DNA of 11,818 nt from NCBI GenBank assembly GCA_002361615.1, contig DETK01000038.1, positions 59,203 through 71,020 of the forward strand, given 5' to 3'. The DNA comes from Bacteroidales bacterium UBA3290. Its GTDB lineage: Bacteria; Bacteroidota; Bacteroidia; Bacteroidales; UBA932. This document shows, piece by piece, positions 6,030-11,818 of the stretch. The first letter of the stretch is position 1. Each line of letters starts with the position of its first letter. The notes below the pieces were generated by a model. It had not been told where the DNA came from, did no database searches, and saw only the letters and a list, made by a program, of their open reading frames with translations. The position numbers were made by a program, and so were the translations under genes.

Positions 6030-8918
6030 AATTTCGTCGGTCGATACCTGTTTGATCTTTCCGTAGCGCTCGAGCGCTTTCAGGTCGAGGTCGCTCTTGC
6101 GGCCCAGGATGCCGATGGTGTGGGGTTTGCCCTTGACGTATTCCTGCTGGAACTTGATCACGTCGTCGAGCGTCAGGGAAGGCACCTTCTCGTAAATGAC
6201 CTTGTTGATGTCGTAGTCGAGACCGCGCTTCTGGGCGTTGAGGTACGAGGTCAGCACGCGGCTCTTCGTGGTACGGGCGGTGCGGATGTTCGAGATCAGC
6301 GACTCCTTGGCGATGTTGAAGGCGTTCTCGGAGACCGGCATGTTGTTGATGATCTCGTCGAAGGCGCTCAGCGCGTCGATCAGCTTGTCGTTCTGCGTAC
6401 CGATCGAGAAGGTGAAAGTCGAAGGATGCTGCTGGTCGGCCGGGATCGAATAGTTGGCACGGGCGCTGTAGGCCAGGCCGCGGGCCTCGCGGATCTCCTG
6501 GAACACGATGGAGTTCATGCCGCCGCCGAAGTACTCGTTGTAGAGGGTGATGATCGGCGCCGTGTTCTCGTCGAATTTCAGACCGGTGTTGTAGTAGGCC
6601 TGCAGGTTGAGCTGGTTGGCATCGTACGGAGCCAGGACGACGTTGTCGGCGGTCGTCGGCAGGTATTCGAACGGATCGCCCTTGACCACGGGATTGAGCT
6701 TGTCGGGCACCTGGTGGGTACGGTTGATGACCTCGACGGCCTGCGCCTCGGAGAGGGGACCGTAGTAGAGCACCTTGTGCTCGTTGTCGAAGATGTGGTG
6801 GATCTTCTCGAGCAGCGCTTCGTCGGAAAGCTGCATCAGCTCGGCGGAAGAGACGATGTTGGTCTGCGGGTTCTTCGGGCCGTAGAGGGCATAGGCGGAC
6901 ATCTTCGCCGCGTTGGTGCGCTGGTTGAGCTTGGCGTTGCGGCGCTCATAGAGCGTGTTGAACTTGAGCATCTGGAGCGCTTCGGGGTTGGCCTTGGCGT
7001 GGGCGATCACTTTCTCCACGAGTTCCAGCGCCGGTTCCATGTTTTCGGCCAGGCCGGTGACGGAAACGTTGGTGTTCTCACCGGAGCAGCTGACGTACAT
7101 GTTGCAGGCCAGGTCGAAGAAGGCGCGCTGCACCTGCTCGGGCGTCATGTCGTCGGTACCCAGGAACGAGAGATAGTTGGCGGCGAAAGGCAGCACCTTG
7201 TCGGCGTAGCTGCCGGTCTCGAAGTAATAGTTGAGCTCGAAGATACCGTTGTTGACGTTCTTCTTGTAGAGCACGGGGATGCCGTTCTTGGCGCTGAGGA
7301 TCGACATGTCTTTCTGGTAGTCCACGAACACGGGTTCGATGGGCGTGACGGTCGAAGCCTGGATGTCCTTGAGGAACTGGCTGGCATTGTCGCGGTTCAT
7401 CACGATCGGGGTGATGGCCGGTTTGGCGATGCGGGTGTCGGTCGGATCGGGCTGCTCGAGCTTGTTGATCTGCACGTAGTTGTCTTTGAAGTGCTCGTTG
7501 GCGAAGGCCACCAGGTCGTCCTTGGTGATCTTGGAGAGTTCGTCGATCTCGTGGACGAAATCCTTCCATTCGATGTCGTTGATGAAGCAGTTCACTTCGG
7601 CGCGGACCATGGCGCGGGAGTTGTCGCACTGGCGCATGAACTGGAGTTTGGCGTTGTTGATGATCGCCGTCAGCAGTCCTTCGTCGAACTCGCCTTTCTT
7701 GACCTTCTCGATCTCGGCCAGGGCGATCTGCTTGACATCTTCAAGGCTCTGGCCCTGCAGCGGCTCGGCCATCACGACGAAGGCGGAGTAGTCGGCCAGG
7801 GTTTCGGACATGGCCATCATGCCGAGGGTCTTCTGCTGCTGGTTCACGTCAAGGTCGATCAGACCGGCCTTGCCGTTGGTCAGGATGGAACTGATCAGGT
7901 CGATGTATTTGGCCTCGGGGCTGTTGGCGCCCGGGAAACGCCAGGCCAGCATCAGGCTGGGCGACTCGAGACCGAGGACGTCCTTGACGATGGGGGCGGT
8001 GATGGGATCTTCGGGTTCGAAGGCCATCTTCTTGAGGTTCGGGTTGGGTTTGAGCTGGCCGAAATACTTGTCGATGACCTTGATGGTCTCGTCGGGGTTG
8101 AAGTCGCCGACCAGGCAGACGGCCATGTTGTTGGGCACGTACCACTGGTCGTGGTATTTCTTCACGTTGGTGATCGACGGGTTCTTCAGATGGTCGCCCC
8201 AGCCGATGACCGGCGTGTGGTAGGGGTGTTTCGGGAAGAGGGCGGCGAAGGCAGCTTCCTGCACTTTCTCCTGGTCCATCACCGCGTACATGTTGTACTC
8301 CTCATAGATGGTCTCCAGCTCGGTGTGGAATCCGCGGAGCACACAGTTGGCGAAACGGTCGGCCTGGATCTTGGCCCAGTTCTCGACCTGGTTCGACGGG
8401 ATATTCTCGGTGTAGCAGGTCACGTCGTTGGACGTGTAGGCGTTGGTGCCGCGTCCGCCGATGGCGGCCATCAGCTTGTCATATTCGTTGGGGATGGCGA
8501 TCTTGGAGGCCTCATAGGAGATCGAGTCGATCTGGTGGTAGATGGCCTTGCGCTGCTCGGGATCGGTGGTCTTGCGGTAGACTTCGAACAGCTGCTCGAT
8601 CTGGTCGAGGAGCGGCTTCTCCTTGGCATAGTCCTGGGTGCCGAACTGCTCGGTGCCCTTGAACATCAGGTGTTCGAAATAGTGGGCGAGGCCGGTGGTC
8701 TCCTGCGGGTCGTTCTTGCTGCCGACCTTGACGGCCACGTGGGCGTCGATGCGCGGTTCGTCCTTGTTGACGATCATGTAGACTTTCAGGCCGTTGTCGA
8801 GGGTGTAGATCCTCGCTGCGGTGGGATCGCCCTTGACGGTCTCGTACTTGTACTTGCTGCAGCCGGCCAGGGAAAGGACGAGGACGGCTGCCAACATGAG
8901 GTTGAGGAAACGTTTCAT
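6018..8918 (-). CDS. M16 family (pitrilysin/insulinase-like) zinc metalloprotease lipoprotein
   Basis: A 966-residue envelope metallopeptidase. The N-terminus is a lipoprotein signal peptide with lipobox LAGC, so Cys20 should be lipidated. The inverted zinc motif HxxEH is intact as HYFEH at residues 79-83; the third zinc ligand is probably Glu206 in the ETIYEE segment. Between them is an insertion of charged helix (about 98-145) seen in other large Bacteroidota M16 proteins. The protein has the four-domain layout of pitrilysin: an active M16 domain, an M16_C domain (about 255-430), a second M16-like half lacking HxxEH, and a final M16_C domain with the substrate-binding arginine/tyrosine region REARGLAYSARANY. 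M16 enzymes form a clam-shell chamber that degrades peptides up to small proteins; the natural substrate here is unknown. The residues after Cys20 (SKYKYE) lack the acidic run of Bacteroidota surface-export signals, suggesting it faces the periplasm. It is transcribed divergently from the DUF1573 operon. Confidence 0.94.
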   Translation of the reverse strand: MKRFLNLMLAAVLVLSLAGCSKYKYETVKGDPTAARIYTLDNGLKVYMIVNKDEPRIDAHVAVKVGSKNDPQETTGLAHYFEHLMFKGTEQFGTQDYAKEKPLLDQIEQLFEVYRKTTDPEQRKAIYHQIDSISYEASKIAIPNEYDKLMAAIGGRGTNAYTSNDVTCYTENIPSNQVENWAKIQADRFANCVLRGFHTELETIYEEYNMYAVMDQEKVQEAAFAALFPKHPYHTPVIGWGDHLKNPSITNVKKYHDQWYVPNNMAVCLVGDFNPDETIKVIDKYFGQLKPNPNLKKMAFEPEDPITAPIVKDVLGLESPSLMLAWRFPGANSPEAKYIDLISSILTNGKAGLIDLDVNQQQKTLGMMAMSETLADYSAFVVMAEPLQGQSLEDVKQIALAEIEKVKKGEFDEGLLTAIINNAKLQFMRQCDNSRAMVRAEVNCFINDIEWKDFVHEIDELSKITKDDLVAFANEHFKDNYVQINKLEQPDPTDTRIAKPAITPIVMNRDNASQFLKDIQASTVTPIEPVFVDYQKDMSILSAKNGIPVLYKKNVNNGIFELNYYFETGSYADKVLPFAANYLSFLGTDDMTPEQVQRAFFDLACNMYVSCSGENTNVSVTGLAENMEPALELVEKVIAHAKANPEALQMLKFNTLYERRNAKLNQRTNAAKMSAYALYGPKNPQTNIVSSAELMQLSDEALLEKIHHIFDNEHKVLYYGPLSEAQAVEVINRTHQVPDKLNPVVKGDPFEYLPTTADNVVLAPYDANQLNLQAYYNTGLKFDENTAPIITLYNEYFGGGMNSIVFQEIREARGLAYSARANYSIPADQQHPSTFTFSIGTQNDKLIDALSAFDEIINNMPVSENAFNIAKESLISNIRTARTTKSRVLTSYLNAQKRGLDYDINKVIYEKVPSLTLDDVIKFQQEYVKGKPHTIGILGRKSDLDLKALERYGKIKQVSTDEIFGY

Positions 8919-8942
8919 AACGGTTGGCTTGATTTATGTAAT

Positions 8943-8978
8943 TTTGGAACAAAAGTAATCAAACAAATGGTATCTTTG
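8943..8978 (+). promoter_or_regulatory. Promoter of the DUF1573-meaB-secA operon
   Basis: TATCTTTG at 8971-8978 matches TAnnTTTG exactly and is identical to the ferredoxin -7 element. The best -33 candidate is TTTG at 8943-8946, but the 24-nt spacer is long, so the -33 assignment is weak. A start near 8985 leaves only about 10 nt before the ATG at 8995. Confidence 0.6.
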
Positions 8979-8984
8979 CACAAA
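8950..8984 (-). promoter_or_regulatory. Promoter of the M16 peptidase gene
   Basis: On the minus strand TACTTTTG at 8957-8950 is an exact TAnnTTTG match, with a -33 TTTG at 8984-8981 and a 23-nt spacer, slightly longer than the usual 19-21. The start site would be near 8943, about 25 nt before the ATG. It occupies the same DNA as the opposite-facing promoter of the DUF1573 gene. Confidence 0.6.
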
Positions 8985-8994
8985 TAATTTGAAA

Positions 8995-10107
8995 ATGAAG
9001 AAATACATTATACTGTTAGCTGCTATGGTGCTCTCTGCAGCAGGTCTTTCCGCCCAGGACTTCTACAAGGAGGCGGATGTCATCCGTTTTGACCGGAAAG
9101 TCCACGACTTCGGCGACGTGCTGATCGCCGAAGGCCCCGTGAGCTGCATCTTCACCTTCACGAACATCGGCAAGGCGCCGCTGGTCATCCACAACGTCAT
9201 CTCCTCCTGCGGATGTACGACGCCTGAATGGACCCGCGAGCCGGTCAAGCCCGGCGCCACGGGCACCATCCAGGCCACGTTCAGCAACGACCAGGGTCCG
9301 TATCCCTTCGACAAGACGCTGACGGTCTATGTGGGCGTCGGCTCTTCGAGCCTCGACCGGCCGGTGCTGCTGCGTCTGCGGGGCGTCTCGCACGAGCAGA
9401 AGAAAGACCTCGACGAGCTCTTCACGACCCATATCGGCAACCTGGGCCTTCGCAAGACCGAAGTCTCCATCGGCTACATCGACCAGGGTGTGGTCAAGTC
9501 CGACCAGATGCAGGTGGCCAACCTGTCGAAAGGCGAACTTACCGTCGCGACGGCTTCCGTCACGCCCGGCCTGACCATCACGGTCACGCCGAACCCGATC
9601 CCGGCCCGCAGCATGGCCCGCCTCACCTATACGGTCAATCCCGCCGAGATGGGTCGCACTGCATGGGGCCGCCAGCAGTATGATGCCACTTTCCGGCTTA
9701 ATGGCAGGGACTATTCAGACAAATTGTCAGTCTCGGGCGTCATCAAGGACAACTTTGAAAAACTTTCCAAAGAAGAGATCGAGCGGGCCGGCATCCCGGT
9801 GGTCGACCGCAGTTACTTCGAATTCGGCGAAGTGAAGAAAGGCGCGGCGGTCAACGCGACCTACAGCATCCGCAACAAAGGCAAGAATCCGCTCACGATC
9901 CATCACATCGACGGACGCGGCAATGCGCCGCAGGTCCAGACCAAGCTGCCGCTTACCATCAAGCCCGGCGGAAAAGCCGAGGTGAAGGTCAAACTCGATA
10001 CCGGCGCGCTGGATTACCAGGGCGAGGTGATCGAAGTCCTGACCGTCATCACCGACGCCCCCTCCAAACCTATCCTTAACTTATTCATTACCGGAAACGT
10101 AAAGTAA
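8995..10107 (+). CDS. DUF1573 domain-containing periplasmic protein
   Basis: Exported protein of unknown function, 370 residues. I place the start at ATG 8995 rather than the in-frame TTG at 8989: the product then begins MKKYIILL, a normal signal peptide, and the start lies just after the predicted transcription start. Cleavage is expected after Ala20, leaving Gln21. Residues about 29-130 form a DUF1573 beta-sandwich domain with the classic pattern HDFGDV, FTFTNIGKAPLVI and SSCGCT (Cys72, Cys74). A middle segment (about 155-250) looks like a further Ig-like domain. Residues 272-370 repeat the DUF1573 outline (FEFGEV, YSIRNKGKNPLTI, KPGGKAEV) but the CGC motif is replaced by GRGN. DUF1573 proteins are abundant in Bacteroidota and related to ASH/MSP-like domains; no molecular role is established. 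The stop codon is 4 nt before the meaB start. Confidence 0.88.
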   Translation: MKKYIILLAAMVLSAAGLSAQDFYKEADVIRFDRKVHDFGDVLIAEGPVSCIFTFTNIGKAPLVIHNVISSCGCTTPEWTREPVKPGATGTIQATFSNDQGPYPFDKTLTVYVGVGSSSLDRPVLLRLRGVSHEQKKDLDELFTTHIGNLGLRKTEVSIGYIDQGVVKSDQMQVANLSKGELTVATASVTPGLTITVTPNPIPARSMARLTYTVNPAEMGRTAWGRQQYDATFRLNGRDYSDKLSVSGVIKDNFEKLSKEEIERAGIPVVDRSYFEFGEVKKGAAVNATYSIRNKGKNPLTIHHIDGRGNAPQVQTKLPLTIKPGGKAEVKVKLDTGALDYQGEVIEVLTVITDAPSKPILNLFITGNVK

Positions 10108-10111
10108 CGAC

Positions 10112-11239
10112 ATGGCCATCGACAAATCGCATCAGGGAGATTTCTTCGACGACTATCATAACGAAGATTCGAGTCTGGTCATCAACCACGGGGTAAAACA
10201 GCCCCCGATCGTCAACCCCTATCTCAAGAAAGTATTCAAGAAACGTCCCGCCATCAAGACGGCGGACGAATATATGGAAGGCATCGAGCGCGGCGACACC
10301 ACCGTGCTGAGCCAGGCCATCACGCTGGTGGAGAGCGCACTGCCCGAACACCGCGCCGTGGCCCAGCAGATCATCCAGCGCTGCCAGGCCCTTTCCAATG
10401 AAAAAGAGACGATGCGCATCGGCATCACGGGCGTGCCCGGTGCCGGCAAGAGCACCTTCATCGAGGCGTTCGGTTCGTACCTGACCTCGGAAGGACACCG
10501 CCTCGCCGTGCTGGCCATCGACCCGAGCTCGGAAAAGAGCAAAGGCAGCATCCTGGGCGACAAGACCCGTATGGAGACGCTCTGCCACGATCCCAAGGCT
10601 TTCATCCGCCCCAGCCCGAGCGCAGGCTCGCTGGGCGGTGTGGCCCGCAAGACCCGTGAGACCGTGCTCCTGTGCGAGGCGGCCGGTTTCGATGTGGTTT
10701 TCATCGAAACGGTGGGTGTGGGCCAGAGCGAGACGGCCGTCCATTCGATGAGCGACTTCTTCCTGCTGCTGATGCTTTCGGGCGCCGGCGACGACCTGCA
10801 GGGCATCAAACGCGGCATCATGGAGATGTCCGACCTGATCGCCATCACCAAGGCCGACGGCACCAACGTGGAGAAAGCCCAGATGGCCCGTGCGCTTTAT
10901 GCCAACGCCCTCCATTTGTTCCCGCCCACCGAGTCGGGCTGGACGCCGACGGCCGTCACTTCCTCGGCTGTCACCAAGGAAGGCCTTCCCGAAATCCTGA
11001 AACTGATCGAATCGTATTTCGCGCTGGTCAAAGGCAACGGTTTCTATCGCAAGAAGCGTCGCGAACAGGCGCGCTACTGGATGTATGAGAGCATCAACGA
11101 GAGCCTCAAGAACATGTTCTACGAGGACGAACGCATCGAGCGCCTGATCCCGGAATACGAGGAGGCCGTGCTGCGGGGCGACCTGGAGTCGTTCTCCGCC
11201 GCATCGGAACTCATTGACAAATACCAGAAAAAACTGTAA
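10112..11239 (+). CDS. meaB: Methylmalonyl-CoA mutase-associated GTPase MeaB (ArgK family)
   Basis: Cytosolic G3E-family GTPase that protects and reactivates the B12-dependent methylmalonyl-CoA mutase, gating cobalamin loading. The 375-residue product has P-loop GVPGAGKST at 107-115, a switch region FIETVGVGQSE (197-207), and base-recognition motif TKAD (246-249). The conserved AIDPSS (135-140) and RPSPSAGSLGGVARKT (166-181) segments are typical of MeaB. The C-terminal helices (about 310-375) correspond to the family dimerisation region. The N-terminus carries about 45 residues before the conserved helical part. ArgK was an old name from a mistaken arginine-transport role. In Bacteroidales this pathway runs succinate to propionate, but mutA and mutB are not in the window. 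The ATG follows the DUF1573 stop by 4 nt, and secA follows 9 nt after its TAA, so it is likely co-transcribed with both. Confidence 0.96.
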   Translation: MAIDKSHQGDFFDDYHNEDSSLVINHGVKQPPIVNPYLKKVFKKRPAIKTADEYMEGIERGDTTVLSQAITLVESALPEHRAVAQQIIQRCQALSNEKETMRIGITGVPGAGKSTFIEAFGSYLTSEGHRLAVLAIDPSSEKSKGSILGDKTRMETLCHDPKAFIRPSPSAGSLGGVARKTRETVLLCEAAGFDVVFIETVGVGQSETAVHSMSDFFLLLMLSGAGDDLQGIKRGIMEMSDLIAITKADGTNVEKAQMARALYANALHLFPPTESGWTPTAVTSSAVTKEGLPEILKLIESYFALVKGNGFYRKKRREQARYWMYESINESLKNMFYEDERIERLIPEYEEAVLRGDLESFSAASELIDKYQKKL

Positions 11240-11248
11240 AGACACAAT

Positions 11249-11818
11249 ATGGCAAATTTCCTGAAAAAACTATTCGGTACCAAGGCGGACCGCGACCTGA
11301 AGCAACTGACGCCCACGCTCAAGCTCATCCTGGCACAATACGAGCGCATCGATTCCCTGAACGATGACGACCTGAGAGCCGAGAGCGCCGCGCTGCGGGC
11401 GAAAGTCCGTGCCTATACGGCGGCGGAAGAGGAGAAAGTGGCGCAGATCCGCGAACAGCTTGCCGATCCCGAGATGGAGGTCTCGCGCAAGGAGAAGCTG
11501 GCGACCGAACTCGACGAACTGGTAAAGACCATCGACAAGAAGATAGAGGAGATCCTCGACCAGGTGCTGCCCGAAGCCTTCGCCATCATGAAGTCTACGG
11601 CACGCCGTTTCAAGGAGAATGAAAAGATCCGCGTCAAGGCCACGGATTTCGACCGCGACCTGAGCGCCTCCCACGACTTCGTCAACGTGGACGGCGATTA
11701 TGCCGTGTGGCGGAATTCCTGGATGGCCGGCGGCAATATGATCACCTGGGACATGGTGCACTACGACGTGCAGCTGATCGGCGGCATCGTGCTGCACCAG
11801 GGCAAGATCGCCGAGATG
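11249..11818 (+). CDS. secA: Protein translocase ATPase SecA, N-terminal 190 residues (3' end cut by window)
   Basis: Motor ATPase that drives preproteins through SecYEG. The frame is open from ATG 11249 to the window edge. It begins MANFLKKLFGTKADRDLKQL, the usual amphipathic SecA N-terminus, and reaches the conserved HYDVQLIGG...VLHQGKIAEM segment (171-190). Walker A, normally ATGEGKT, would come immediately afterwards and is outside. Compared with E. coli SecA, where the LPEAFA segment follows soon after the first helices, this protein carries a charged, coiled-coil-like insertion at about 58-105 and a second insertion at about 122-168. Both are typical of Bacteroidota SecA from my knowledge of the family. 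No Shine-Dalgarno is seen; the ATG lies in an A-rich stretch (gacacaat). No separate promoter is visible in the 9-nt gap after meaB, so expression probably depends on the upstream operon promoter or one inside meaB. Confidence 0.96.
   Translation, partial: MANFLKKLFGTKADRDLKQLTPTLKLILAQYERIDSLNDDDLRAESAALRAKVRAYTAAEEEKVAQIREQLADPEMEVSRKEKLATELDELVKTIDKKIEEILDQVLPEAFAIMKSTARRFKENEKIRVKATDFDRDLSASHDFVNVDGDYAVWRNSWMAGGNMITWDMVHYDVQLIGGIVLHQGKIAEM

Noticed and set aside
6120..8987. A very long open frame (over 900 codons) on the plus strand opposite the M16 gene
   Set aside because: The minus-strand frame encodes a recognisable M16 peptidase with lipobox and zinc motif. The plus-strand frame is a low-complexity Val/Gly/Asp/His/Leu-rich translation typical of the shadow of a GC-rich gene, with no family motif.
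8989..8994. TTG at 8989 as the start of the DUF1573 gene
   Set aside because: It adds only two residues, lies almost on the predicted transcription start, and the ATG at 8995 gives a cleaner MKKYIILL signal peptide.
10088..11245. A 385-codon minus-strand frame opposite meaB
   Set aside because: The plus strand has intact MeaB motifs in order. The antisense frame has no recognisable domain and covers almost exactly the same interval, as expected of a codon-bias shadow.
1..11818. Defence, mobile or biosynthetic system hidden in the window
   Set aside because: Every interval is covered by recognisable housekeeping-type genes on one strand. There are no integrases, transposases, terminal repeats, tRNA attachment sites, spaced repeat arrays or obvious composition breaks.

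Overview
The window comes from a GC-rich member of the Bacteroidota, most likely Bacteroidales; a Rikenellaceae/Alistipes-like host is my guess, not something the sequence proves. The reasons are: promoters of the TTTG / TAnnTTTG type recognised by the Bacteroidota primary sigma factor; almost no Shine-Dalgarno sequences; a SecA N-terminus with long inserted stretches that the E. coli protein lacks; signal peptidase I sites followed by Gln; and the protein families present (Bacteroidetes-type PSD, a large M16 lipoprotein, DUF1573, MeaB). Coding DNA is GC-rich and the few intergenic gaps are AT-rich. All genes look intact except the two cut by the window edges. I see no tRNA, rRNA, CRISPR array, insertion sequence or phage gene, and no gene-free stretch above about 100 bases.

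Layout. (1) Positions 1-3994, + strand: a very tight run of ftsH (3' part), cdsA, psd and a secreted GH29 alpha-L-fucosidase. ftsH and cdsA are 3 nt apart, and the next two junctions are 4-nt ATGA overlaps, so this is one operon with translational coupling. FtsH handles membrane-protein quality control; CdsA makes CDP-diacylglycerol; Psd makes phosphatidylethanolamine from phosphatidylserine. The fucosidase is the odd member. (2) 3991-5688, - strand: a Na+/phosphate cotransporter with a PhoU-like tail, convergent with the fucosidase so that the two stop codons overlap. Its promoter contains a perfect 16-bp palindrome over the -7 box. (3) 5791-8918, - strand: a large M16 zinc-peptidase lipoprotein followed by a 55-residue 2[4Fe-4S] ferredoxin that has its own promoter and a clear intrinsic terminator. 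(4) 8995-11818, + strand: a DUF1573 periplasmic protein, the MeaB/ArgK GTPase and the start of secA, spaced 4 and 9 nt apart, a probable operon. It diverges from the M16 gene through two overlapping, back-to-back promoters.

Overall this is mostly a housekeeping region: envelope biogenesis, protein export and quality control, phosphate uptake, electron transfer and B12-enzyme maintenance. I found no convincing undescribed multi-gene system. The points most worth a second look are the palindrome in the phosphate-transporter promoter, the overlapping divergent promoters, the fucosidase coupled to phospholipid genes, and the degenerate repeat in the DUF1573 protein.
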